DNA from: DATEDA01 sp035286595
Lineage (GTDB): Bacteria > Pseudomonadota > Gammaproteobacteria > Burkholderiales > SG8-39
NCBI GenBank assembly: GCA_035286595.1
Contig: DATEDA010000244.1
Location: forward strand, 1 to 32,319
Direction of reading: 5' to 3'
DNA length: 32,319 nt
Positions within the stretch are counted from its first letter, which is position 1; the number at the start of each line of letters is the position of its first letter. The notes below the pieces were generated by a model. The model was not told the DNA's origin and did not search any database. It saw only the letters and a program-made list of their open reading frames with translations. This document shows positions 8,220 through 15,136 of this stretch, one piece after another. A program made the position numbers and the translations under genes.

Positions 8220-9542
8220 ATGGCGAGCGACACGCGACTGCGTTCCCTGCCGAAACGAACCCTGCTGACCAGAGAGGACGAAGTGAGACTCGAGTCCGAG
8301 GACCGGCGCGCGTTTCTCCGCAAGAGCGCTGCCCTTGCCGGCGGCGCGCTCGCCGCCGGTGGCGTCGCGTCGACCGGGCGCACGGCCCCGCTCCCGGTTC
8401 CCCCCACGGCGCAGGAGATGGGCCGGCCGATCCCGCCGGCGATGTATGGCATGCCGTCCAAGTACGAGGCGCACGTCGCACGGCGCCGGACCGACGTCCT
8501 CGTCAACCGGCAGAACTGGTCCGACTGGAGCATGACGCCGCTCCAGCACCAGTACGGCATCATCACCCCGAACGGCCTGATCTACGAGCGCCACCACGCC
8601 GGCACGCCGGACATCGATCCGAAGAGCCACAAGCTGGTCATCCACGGCATGGTGCGGCAGCCGCTGGTCTTCTCGATGGCGGACCTGATGCGGTACCCGA
8701 CCGTGTCGCGGTTCTACTTCCTCGAGTGCTCGGGCAACGGCCTCACCGACTGGCTGAAGCCCGCCTCGACCACCGTGCAGCAGACGCACGGGCTCCTGTC
8801 GGGCGCGCAGTGGACCGGGATCCCGGTGTCGTGGCTGCTCGACGAGGTGGGCGTGCAGCCCGGGGCGAAGTGGCTCGCCTTCGAAGGCGCCGACGGCTCG
8901 AACCACACGCGCTCGATGCCGATCGAGAAGGTGCTCGACGACTGCCTGCTCGTGTACGCGTCGAACGGCGAGATGCTGCGCCCCGAGAACGGCTACCCGC
9001 TGCGCCTGCTGGTCCCCGGCTGGGAGGGGAACGTCTCGGTCAAGTGGCTGCGCCGCATCAAGGTGGGCGATCAGCCGTGGCACTTCCGCAGCGAAACGGC
9101 ACGCTATACCGATCCGATGCCGCAGGGCAAGTGGCGCCAGTTCAGCTTCGAGATGGAGTGCAAGTCCGTGATCACCCGTCCCTCGGGCGGCATGAAGCTC
9201 GGCGCGCCGGGCTGGTACGAGATCCAGGGCCTCGCCTGGTCGGGCAACGGCCGCATCACCGCGGTCGACGTCACGCTCGACGGCGGCCGGAACTGGCAGG
9301 AGGCGACGCTCGACCAGCCGGTGCTGGATAAGTGTCTCAGCGAGTTCCGCTTCCGGTGGAACTGGAACGGCAGCCCGGCGGTGATCGCGAGCCGCGCGGT
9401 CGACTCCACCGGCTACGTCCAGCCGACGGTAGCCGACCTGCAGAAGACCCGCGCGATCGTCGGATTCGTGCAGCACCACAACGCCGTCCAGCCCTGGTCC
9501 GTGGCGGCGAACGGGGAGGTGAAAAATGCGATCCCGGGCTGA
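8220..9542 (+). CDS. soxC: Sulfane dehydrogenase SoxC (molybdenum subunit)
   Basis: This 440-residue protein belongs to the sulfite-oxidase family. SoxC with SoxD oxidises the protein-bound sulfane sulfur on SoxY in the periplasm. The twin-arginine signal is EDRRAFLRKSAALAGG (R29-R30). The molybdenum-binding cysteine is C170 in FLECSGNG. Long family-typical stretches follow (PGWEGNVSVKWLRRIKVGDQ, KSVITRPSGGM, GRNWQEA). I chose ATG 8220 because of the strong AAGGAGG site six bases upstream. The gene is separate from soxYZ, about 22 kb away in this window. Its stop overlaps soxD by 17 bp. The promoter appears to be sigma-54 dependent, which would tie it to the Rieske cluster downstream. A SorA-type sulfite dehydrogenase is the main alternative, but the sequence reads as SoxC. 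Confidence 0.9.
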   Translation: MASDTRLRSLPKRTLLTREDEVRLESEDRRAFLRKSAALAGGALAAGGVASTGRTAPLPVPPTAQEMGRPIPPAMYGMPSKYEAHVARRRTDVLVNRQNWSDWSMTPLQHQYGIITPNGLIYERHHAGTPDIDPKSHKLVIHGMVRQPLVFSMADLMRYPTVSRFYFLECSGNGLTDWLKPASTTVQQTHGLLSGAQWTGIPVSWLLDEVGVQPGAKWLAFEGADGSNHTRSMPIEKVLDDCLLVYASNGEMLRPENGYPLRLLVPGWEGNVSVKWLRRIKVGDQPWHFRSETARYTDPMPQGKWRQFSFEMECKSVITRPSGGMKLGAPGWYEIQGLAWSGNGRITAVDVTLDGGRNWQEATLDQPVLDKCLSEFRFRWNWNGSPAVIASRAVDSTGYVQPTVADLQKTRAIVGFVQHHNAVQPWSVAANGEVKNAIPG

Positions 9543-10119
9543 GCTCGCCTGTCTCGTCGCGGTCGCGCTCGCGGCCGCCGGCTGCGCGCAGATGCAGCAC
9601 ACCGCATCGACCCCGGCGAAGCCGGCAGCCGGTTACGGCAAGCCGATCAGCGAGGCGGACATCGCGCCGTGGAACATCGACATCCGGACCTCCGACGGGC
9701 GCGGGCTGCCGGCCGGGAGCGGCACCGTGGCGCAAGGGAAGAGCATCTACGACGCCAAGTGCGTGGCGTGCCACGGCGCGGACGCGAAGGGCGGTCCGGT
9801 CTACGGCGCGATGGTGGGCGGGATCGGGTCGTTCACCACGAACGCGCGCGTCCTGACGCCCGGCAGCATGTACCCGTACGCGCCGATCCTGTTCGACTAC
9901 ATCCGGCGCACCATGCCGATGGACCGGCCGCTCAGCCTGACGCCGAACGAGGTCTATGCGCTGTCGGCGTACATCCTGAACTTGAATGGCCTCGTGCCGG
10001 CCAACGCGGTAATGGACGCGAAGACGCTGCCGGCGGTCCAGATGCCGAACCGGAACGGGTTCATCCGCGACGACCGGCCGGACGCCAAGGCGGGGCGCTG
10101 CATGACCGGCTGCAAGTAG
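9526..10119 (+). CDS. soxD: SoxD-type cytochrome c, short single-heme lipoprotein form
   Basis: This 197-residue cytochrome accepts electrons from SoxC. The N-terminus has a lipobox (LAAAGC, C20), so it is probably anchored to a membrane facing the periplasm. The single heme site is CVACH (C79, C82, H83), and Met in YIRRTMPMD (M130 or M132) is a likely sixth ligand. The C-terminal segment MPNRNGFIRDDRPDAK and the CMTGC ending are typical of the first domain of SoxD. The classical Paracoccus protein is about twice as long and carries two hemes, so this is a short form. It overlaps soxC by 17 bp with its own GGGGAGG site, implying a 1:1 unit. Confidence 0.85.
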   Translation: MRSRAELACLVAVALAAAGCAQMQHTASTPAKPAAGYGKPISEADIAPWNIDIRTSDGRGLPAGSGTVAQGKSIYDAKCVACHGADAKGGPVYGAMVGGIGSFTTNARVLTPGSMYPYAPILFDYIRRTMPMDRPLSLTPNEVYALSAYILNLNGLVPANAVMDAKTLPAVQMPNRNGFIRDDRPDAKAGRCMTGCK

Positions 10120-10136
10120 CCGCGCGGGCCGCGAGC

Positions 10137-10177
10137 GGCGACCGGCCGAGAGACTCGACCGGTCGCCGTTTCGCTTT
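10137..10177 (+). terminator. Probable rho-independent terminator after soxD
   Basis: A perfect 9-bp stem, GGCGACCGG (10137-10145) and CCGGTCGCC (10159-10167), encloses a 13-base loop and is followed by a short T-rich run (GTTTCGCTTT). It sits 18 bp after the soxD stop and would separate soxCD from the Rieske operon. Confidence 0.6.
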
Positions 10178-10194
10178 GGTGGCGGGCGGATGCC

Positions 10195-10211
10195 TGTTTC
10201 CTGCGGAAACA
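10195..10211. promoter_or_regulatory. Perfect 17-bp inverted repeat, candidate activator site for the Rieske operon
   Basis: TGTTTCC-TGC-GGAAACA is a perfect palindrome with 7-bp arms. Its centre (10203) is about 121 bp upstream of the start site predicted from the sigma-54 element at 10298. It contains the same GTTTC-N5-GAAAC pattern as the site upstream of soxC. Confidence 0.6.
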
Positions 10212-10238
10212 CGAGCCGCGTCAGGAGGCTACGGTTCG

Positions 10239-10253
10239 CGCGGCATATCCGCG
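10239..10253. promoter_or_regulatory. Inverted repeat CGCGG-CATAT-CCGCG
   Basis: This short palindrome lies about 78 bp upstream of the predicted start. It shares the 9-mer CGGCATATC with the inverted repeat at 7936-7951 upstream of soxC. A second CATATCGA (10255-10262) follows directly and also occurs at 7942-7949. It is a candidate site for a second regulator or for IHF-like bending. Confidence 0.35.
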
Positions 10254-10297
10254 ACATATCGATCGAAAAATTAGTGATTTAAGCCCGACGCGTAGCG

Positions 10298-10312
10298 TGG
10301 CACAGAATCTGC
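10298..10312 (+). promoter_or_regulatory. Sigma-54 (-24/-12) promoter of the Rieske operon
   Basis: TGGCACA-GAAT-CTGC matches TGGCACG-N4-TTGC with a perfect TGGCAC and correct spacing. The essential GG and GC pairs are present. The predicted start is near 10324, giving a 34-base leader before the oxygenase gene. Confidence 0.65.
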
Positions 10313-10319
10313 GTCTGGG

Positions 10320-10343
10320 ATCTAAGATTCGCCTATCTAAGAT
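10320..10343. repeat. Two copies of the palindromic 9-mer ATCTAAGAT at the start site
   Basis: ATCTAAGAT occurs at 10320-10328 and 10335-10343, 15 bp apart, in the predicted first bases of the transcript and directly before the AGGAGC ribosome binding site. Each copy is palindromic around its central A, and the two could also pair as a weak hairpin. They may form an operator over the start site. Confidence 0.5.
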
Positions 10344-10357
10344 CAGGAGCACCGCAC

Positions 10358-11569
10358 ATGGCCAAGACCGCAGCCGATTGGGCCGCCCGACCGAAATTCC
10401 CGGCGACGCACTATGTCGACTCGCGGATCTATACCGACGACGCGATCCTCGCGGAGGAGCGCGAGAAGCTCTTTCGCCCGAGCTGGATCATCGCCTGCCA
10501 CGAGTCGGAGGTCCCGAACGCCTTCGACTACCGGCTCTGCACCCATCCCGCCGGCGTGCCGCTGATCGTCGTGCGCGGCGACGACTCGAAGGTGCGCACC
10601 TTCTACAACATCTGTCCGCACCGCGGAAACACGATCCTGTACGACCCCGCCGGCAATGCGAAGCGGATGACCTGCATCTTCCACCAGTGGTCGTTCGACA
10701 CCCGCGGCAGCTGCGTCGACATCTCGCGCAGCGAACAGGGCTACCAGGATCGCTACGGCACGGAGGACGCGGGCCTGCGGGAGGTACGGACCGAGGTCGC
10801 GCACGGCGGGTTCGTGTGGGTGAACCTGGACGATGGCGCGATGTCGCTGCGGGAGTTCGTCGGCGACGCGTTGGACATCCTCGAGCCGTACATGCAGGAG
10901 CCGATGGAAGTGTTCCACTTCCACAAGGCGGTCGTGCAGACGAACTTCAAGCTCTGGCACGACACCAATAGCGAGTTCTATCACGACTATCTGCACTATT
11001 TCAATCGCATCACCGGCATGCTGCAGCCCGGCTACTTCGAGCGGAAGTACACCGCCTTTCCGAACGGTCACGCGACCGTCGGCTCGATGAGCATCCAGTA
11101 CGACAAGTACGAGGGCAGCAAGGAGCGCGCGGTCGGCTGGCCGGGCCTCGCGCCCGGCGGCTGGTACATGGTCGACCTCTTTCCGGGCATGACGTACAAC
11201 CTGCGCACGTCGGTGATGCGCATCGACACTTCGACCCCGCTGGGGCCGAACAAGGTGCTGATCGAGTTCCGCGGCCTGGGGCTCAAGCGCGACACGCCCG
11301 CCGAGCGGGCCCAGCGCGTCTTCGACCACAACACGATCTGGGGCCCGTTCGGCCGCAACCTGCACGAGGACCTCCTCGGGGTGCACGGCCAGGGGCGCGC
11401 GATGCGTGAAGGCACCGACTCGCGCTGGGTGATCCAGGGGCGCGAGGAGGGGAGCACGATCCACGACGAGGTCGGCATGCGCCACTACTACGCGGAATGG
11501 AGCCGGCGCATGGGACGCCCGTCGTACGACCCGGACGCGAAGGGGAAGCCGGCGCGCGCCGCTGCCTAA
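10358..11569 (+). CDS. Rieske non-heme iron oxygenase, alpha subunit (substrate unknown)
   Basis: This 403-residue protein is the catalytic subunit of a two-component-fed oxygenase. The N-terminal Rieske [2Fe-2S] site is C86-P-H88-X17-C106-X2-H109. The mononuclear iron site lies in the segment at residues 196-215 (NFKLWHDTNSEFYHDYLH) with E206, H209 and H213. Two details are unusual: the His ligands are spaced H-X3-H rather than the common H-X4-H, and the residue that bridges to the Rieske centre is Glu rather than Asp. The gene order (alpha, beta, reductase, ferredoxin, transporter) recalls methanesulfonate monooxygenase clusters. However, MsmA is reported to have a longer X26 spacing in its Rieske motif, so this is at most a relative. 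It begins the sigma-54-controlled operon. Small organosulfonates are plausible substrates because of the neighbouring TauE and ABC genes, but this is inference. Confidence 0.88.
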   Translation: MAKTAADWAARPKFPATHYVDSRIYTDDAILAEEREKLFRPSWIIACHESEVPNAFDYRLCTHPAGVPLIVVRGDDSKVRTFYNICPHRGNTILYDPAGNAKRMTCIFHQWSFDTRGSCVDISRSEQGYQDRYGTEDAGLREVRTEVAHGGFVWVNLDDGAMSLREFVGDALDILEPYMQEPMEVFHFHKAVVQTNFKLWHDTNSEFYHDYLHYFNRITGMLQPGYFERKYTAFPNGHATVGSMSIQYDKYEGSKERAVGWPGLAPGGWYMVDLFPGMTYNLRTSVMRIDTSTPLGPNKVLIEFRGLGLKRDTPAERAQRVFDHNTIWGPFGRNLHEDLLGVHGQGRAMREGTDSRWVIQGREEGSTIHDEVGMRHYYAEWSRRMGRPSYDPDAKGKPARAAA

Positions 11570-11581
11570 GGGAGGGGCATG

Positions 11582-12052
11582 ATGGCAACCCTCGAGCAGC
11601 GCCAGGCGGTCGAGGAGCTCGTCTACCGCACCTGTCTCGCGCTCGACGCGAGGGACTGGAGCACGTTCCTCGATCTCTGCGACCCGGCGTTCCGTTACAC
11701 GATCAGCACCTACAGCCCGGAGATCCGCAAGGACATGATCTGGCTGGACCACAGCAAGGACGGCATGACGACGCTGTTCACGAACCTTCCCAAGCACAAC
11801 AGCGATCACTCGCCGCTCACCCGCCACGTCACCGTCTACACCGTCGACGTGAACGACGCAAAGGGGGAGGCGGACGTGGTGTCGGCGCTCCAGGTGTTCA
11901 AGACCGCGCTCGACGGCGGCGCCACCGAGCTCTTCGCGGTAGGTCGCTTCCACGACACCGTGAAGTTGAGCGGTGGCAGCTCGAGGCTGCTCAGACGCAA
12001 CGTGCGGCTCGACACCCGGCTGCTGGGATTCGGCTATCACATCCCTTTCTGA
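11582..12052 (+). CDS. Rieske oxygenase, beta subunit
   Basis: This 156-residue protein has the NTF2/SnoaL-like fold pattern of ring-hydroxylating dioxygenase small subunits: an N-terminal helix (EELVYRTCLALDARDWSTFLDLCDPAF), then strands (HVTVYTVDVND, EADVVSALQVFK, LFAVGRFHDTVKL) and a C-terminal RLLRRNVRLDTRLLGFGYHIPF. The beta subunit stabilises the alpha3beta3 assembly and has no cofactor. Two adjacent ATGs exist. I chose 11582 because it has better spacing (6 bases) from GGAGG at 11571-11575 than 11579. It follows the alpha gene after 12 bp and precedes the reductase gene by 14 bp. Confidence 0.88.
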   Translation: MATLEQRQAVEELVYRTCLALDARDWSTFLDLCDPAFRYTISTYSPEIRKDMIWLDHSKDGMTTLFTNLPKHNSDHSPLTRHVTVYTVDVNDAKGEADVVSALQVFKTALDGGATELFAVGRFHDTVKLSGGSSRLLRRNVRLDTRLLGFGYHIPF

Positions 12053-12066
12053 CGGCGGCGCCGACG

Positions 12067-13107
12067 ATGCGCGTCCAGGTCAACGCCCGCAACCGCGCCT
12101 ACGCCTTCGAGGGCGAGCCGGGCGAGAAGATCCTGTACGCGGGGCTGCGCTCGCGGATCGATCTGCCGTACGAGTGCGGGACGGGGACCTGCGGGACCTG
12201 CAAGGCGCGGCTCGTCGACGGCCGGGTCGAGGACGGCTGGCCGGAGGCTTCCGGACGCAAGTACCTCAAGGCGCCCGGCGAGTTCCTGATGTGCCAGTGC
12301 GCGCCGGCAGGCGACATCACCGTGGAAGTGGCGAGTTTCGTCTATGCGATGGATTCCGGGGCCTGTCCTGTGCTCTCCGTGGGCGGCGTGGTTGCGGGCG
12401 CGCGGAATCTCACCGACGACGTCATCGCGCTCGAGTTCGCGCTCGAGCGCCCGCTCGACTTCGACGCGGGGCAGTTCATGGCGGTAACGGTGCCGGGCGT
12501 GCCCGGGTTCCGCGGCTACTCGATGGTCAACTTCGACCGGCGGGCGCGCAAGCTCGACTTCGTCCTCAAGAAGAAGCCGGGCGGCGGCGTGTCGGAGTGG
12601 CTGTTCGGGCGCGCGCCGGAGGCGGCCCGAATCGGCCTCTTCGGCCCGCTCGGGAGGGCCACCTTCCACCCGAGTCTCGGCAAGAACCTCCTGTGCATCG
12701 CAGGCGGCACCGGTATCGCCGGCATGATGTCGATCCTCTCCCGGGCCTGCCAGGAACAATATTTCACTCAGTTTCGCGGCGACGTGTTTTTCGGCGTGCG
12801 GACGATGGCAGACGCGTTCTACCTCGGCGAGCTCGCGGCGTTCCGGCGCGAGTTTCCCGAGAAGCTCGCCATCACCGTCGCGCTCTCGGACGAGGACGTG
12901 CCGGCGTCGGCGGCTCGCGAGCACCCGCTGCTCCGCTTCGACCGCGGGCTGGTGCACGAAGTCGCGAAGCAAGCGATGCAGGGCCGATTCCAGAACGTGC
13001 GGGCGTACCTGGCGGGGCCGCCGCCGGCAGTGGACGCGGCGATCCGCTTCCTGCTGCTCGAGGCGAAGCTCACGGCCGACAACATCCGTTACGACAAGTT
13101 CACCTGA
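12067..13107 (+). CDS. Ferredoxin/FAD-dependent oxygenase reductase
   Basis: This 346-residue electron-transfer flavoprotein supplies the oxygenase with electrons from NAD(P)H. An N-terminal plant-type [2Fe-2S] domain has C37-X4-C42-X2-C45-X30-C76. The FAD-binding domain contains RGYSMVN (about residue 157 on), and the nicotinamide-binding domain has CIAGGTGIAGMMSIL, as in benzoate or methane monooxygenase reductases. The domain order 2Fe2S-FAD-NAD is that of BenC/MmoC and MsmD-type proteins. The stop overlaps the start of the next gene by one base. The start ATG 12067 has only a weak ribosome site, so translation may depend on the upstream gene. Confidence 0.9.
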   Translation: MRVQVNARNRAYAFEGEPGEKILYAGLRSRIDLPYECGTGTCGTCKARLVDGRVEDGWPEASGRKYLKAPGEFLMCQCAPAGDITVEVASFVYAMDSGACPVLSVGGVVAGARNLTDDVIALEFALERPLDFDAGQFMAVTVPGVPGFRGYSMVNFDRRARKLDFVLKKKPGGGVSEWLFGRAPEAARIGLFGPLGRATFHPSLGKNLLCIAGGTGIAGMMSILSRACQEQYFTQFRGDVFFGVRTMADAFYLGELAAFRREFPEKLAITVALSDEDVPASAAREHPLLRFDRGLVHEVAKQAMQGRFQNVRAYLAGPPPAVDAAIRFLLLEAKLTADNIRYDKFT

Positions 13108-13835
13108 TGGGGAAACGGTTCGTCTGCCGAGCAGGAGAGATCCCGGCGAACGGCATGCGGGAGTGCGAGGCCGAGGGCGGGCTGAAGCTCCTCGTCGCCA
13201 GCGCGGGCGGTGAGTTCTACGCCTATCAGGCGATCTGTCCGCATCAGGACGTGCCGCTTTGCGAAGGCCTCTACGACGGCGCGATCCTCACCTGCCACAT
13301 GCACCTCTGGCAATGGGACATCCGCAGCGGCTCGCCGGTCGGCCTGGCGGAGACGCCGCTCGAGCGCTACGACCTGTCGATCGAGGGCGATGCGCTCTAC
13401 GTCGCGTCGAAGAGTGCGCTCGACGTCGGCGCGCTCTTCACCGGCGCCTCCGAGGCGACGCTCGCGGCGCTCGCGGCCCTCGCGCGACGCGAAGAGTACG
13501 ATCAGGGTGCGGCGATCTACGTCGTCGGCGACCCGGCCGGCGACTTCTTCGTGCTCGATTCGGGCCGCGTCGAGTTCCGGATCGGACGCGACGAGCGCAC
13601 CAGCCCCGCCGGGTTCATGCTGCGCAAGGGCGAGGTGTTCGGATGGGCGGCGCTGCTCGACAGCCACCCGCGCCGGATTGCGAGCGCGCGCTGCCTCGAG
13701 CGGTCGGCGGTGCTGCGGATCGACGGGAAGCGAACGCTCAGGGCGCTCGAGGCGGATCCGGCCTCGGGCTATCTCGTGATGAAGCGGCTCTCGGCGCTGA
13801 TCGCGCGCTATCTCGCCGAGCCCGGAGCGAAGTGA
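13107..13835 (+). CDS. Rieske ferredoxin fused to a cyclic-nucleotide-binding-like domain
   Basis: This 242-residue protein combines two domains. Residues 1-105 are a Rieske-type ferredoxin with C44-P-H46-X16-C63-X2-H66, which would carry electrons from the reductase to the oxygenase. Residues about 106-240 form a CRP-like cNMP-binding barrel (QGAAIYVVGDPAGDFFVL, DSGRVEFRIG, KGEVFGWAALLDSHPRRIAS) with a C-terminal helix. There is no helix-turn-helix. In the phosphate-binding cassette the usual Glu after FG is Trp180, while arginines follow at 189-190. The same domain type occurs in two other proteins of the cluster (15137 and 20385). I infer that a small molecule controls electron supply, but ligand and effect are unknown. 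I have not met this fusion as a described architecture. Confidence 0.85.
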   Translation: MGKRFVCRAGEIPANGMRECEAEGGLKLLVASAGGEFYAYQAICPHQDVPLCEGLYDGAILTCHMHLWQWDIRSGSPVGLAETPLERYDLSIEGDALYVASKSALDVGALFTGASEATLAALAALARREEYDQGAAIYVVGDPAGDFFVLDSGRVEFRIGRDERTSPAGFMLRKGEVFGWAALLDSHPRRIASARCLERSAVLRIDGKRTLRALEADPASGYLVMKRLSALIARYLAEPGAK

Positions 13836-13936
13836 CGGAGGGGAGCGCGAAACGGTAGCGACAGGCGGAAACAAGAGCTCAACGATCCGCAGGCGGCATC
13901 GAAGTGCCGTTGCAATACTCACTAAAGGAGGAAGTC

Positions 13937-15058
13937 ATGAAAGCAGCAGCTGCACTCCGCTGGGCGCTGGCGGTGCTCGCACCCCTCGCCCTGATGACCG
14001 GGTTCGCGCACGCGCAGGACGACTACGGCAAGCCCGGCGGGCCGGTCAAGATCACGGTCGGCTACCAGCCCTACTACACGCAGTCGTGGTCGGGCGTGGT
14101 GATGCGCGGCAAGAAGTTCTACGAGAAGTACCTGCCGAAGGGCTCCCAGGTCGAGTTCCAGATCGGCCTGCAGGGCGCGATCATCGTCAACAACATGCTC
14201 GCCGGGAAGCAGTCGATCGGCTACATGGGCGACATGCCGGCGATCGTGTCGACGACCAAGACCGAGACCGCGGACATCCGGCTGGTCGCGAGCCTGGGGC
14301 TCGGCTTCGACCAGTGCAACATCTTCCTCGCGCGGAACGACGCGCCGCAGTTCGCCACGCCGAAGGACTTCATCAAGTGGCTCGACGGGAAGACGGTCGC
14401 CGTGCCGAAGGGCAGCTGCACCGACCGGTTCGCGCAGGCGACGTTCAAGAAGGAGGGCGTGAAACCGAAGGAGTACCTGAACCAGAATATCGAGGTGATC
14501 ACCTCCAACTTCCGCGCCGGCAAGATCGACGCGGCGGTGATTTGGGAGCCGACCGCCTCGCGCCTGGTGCAGGAAGGCCTCGCGCGCCGCGTCGCATCGG
14601 GCGCGAGCGTGCAGGAGAACGACGGCGGCTTCCTCGCCATGCGCGCCGACCTGATCAAGGCCCGGCCCGACGTCGTGAAGGGCTGGCTGCAGGCGGAGCT
14701 CGACGCGCAGCTCTTCCTCGCCGATCCGAAGAACGCCGCCGAAGTGATCAAGATGGCGAAGGAGCAGACCACCGGCTTCTCCGAGCGGGCGCTCTGGTAC
14801 TCCCTCTACGGCACCTACCCGCAGGCCTCGGGCGGCTGGCCGGTGCGGAACCAGCTGCCCTACACGTTCACGCCGGAAGCACGCGAGCTGATCAAGCGCG
14901 CGGCGGCGTTCCTGCACTCGATCAAGAGCATCAACGTCGAGCAGGTCCGCCCCGAGGCGATCGAGGCGAGCTGGACCGAGCAGGTGCTGAAGGAGCGCAA
15001 CATCAAGGCGCCGATCGGCGAAGTGAAGGGCCTCCCCGACGGCCAGGCGCCGAAGTGA
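13937..15058 (+). CDS. NitT/TauT-type ABC importer, periplasmic substrate-binding protein
   Basis: This 373-residue protein has a Sec signal peptide ending near GFAHA (about residue 27). It is followed by the two-lobe fold of the nitrate/sulfonate/taurine (SsuA/TauA/NMT1) binding proteins: KITVGYQPYY, IGYMGDMPAI, LDGKTVAVPKGSCTDRFAQ, AAVIWEPTASRLV. These proteins bring anions, sulfonates or thiamine precursors to an ABC permease. ATG 13937 is preceded by the strong site AAAGGAGGAA, and an upstream in-frame ATG at 13904 would spoil the signal peptide. It sits 101 bp after the Rieske ferredoxin gene. Its transcript probably ends in two hairpins (15071-15122), which would let it be made in excess over the membrane parts. 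Confidence 0.9.
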   Translation: MKAAAALRWALAVLAPLALMTGFAHAQDDYGKPGGPVKITVGYQPYYTQSWSGVVMRGKKFYEKYLPKGSQVEFQIGLQGAIIVNNMLAGKQSIGYMGDMPAIVSTTKTETADIRLVASLGLGFDQCNIFLARNDAPQFATPKDFIKWLDGKTVAVPKGSCTDRFAQATFKKEGVKPKEYLNQNIEVITSNFRAGKIDAAVIWEPTASRLVQEGLARRVASGASVQENDGGFLAMRADLIKARPDVVKGWLQAELDAQLFLADPKNAAEVIKMAKEQTTGFSERALWYSLYGTYPQASGGWPVRNQLPYTFTPEARELIKRAAAFLHSIKSINVEQVRPEAIEASWTEQVLKERNIKAPIGEVKGLPDGQAPK

Positions 15059-15070
15059 CCAGCCGGACCG

Positions 15071-15122
15071 GCCGTCCGGCGCGCATGCGCCGGACGGCGT
15101 GACGTTCCCCTCTCGCGAGGGG
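15071..15122 (+). terminator. Tandem intercistronic hairpins after the binding-protein gene
   Basis: The first hairpin has a perfect 12-bp stem, GCCGTCCGGCGC (15071-15082) and GCGCCGGACGGC (15087-15098), with loop GCAT. The second has a 6-bp stem, CCCCTC (15107-15112) and GAGGGG (15117-15122), with loop TCGC. No T-run follows. They probably act as partial terminator and 3' stabiliser, a known way to express a binding protein above its permease. Confidence 0.6.
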
Positions 15123-15136
15123 TTACGGAGAGGGGG

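Noticed and set aside
8220..10119. Pair read as SorAB sulfite dehydrogenase because of the single-heme cytochrome
   Set aside because: Long stretches of both proteins fit SoxC and the first domain of SoxD rather than SorA/SorB.
10358..13835. Naming the oxygenase genes msmABCD (methanesulfonate monooxygenase)
   Set aside because: The gene set is similar, but the Rieske spacing (X17 rather than the reported X26), gene order and ferredoxin fusion differ. Function should not be assigned without phylogeny.
13836..13936. Separate sigma-54 promoter before the binding-protein gene (TTGCA near 13910)
   Set aside because: The bases 11 positions upstream (TCGAAGT) lack the required GG of a -24 box.
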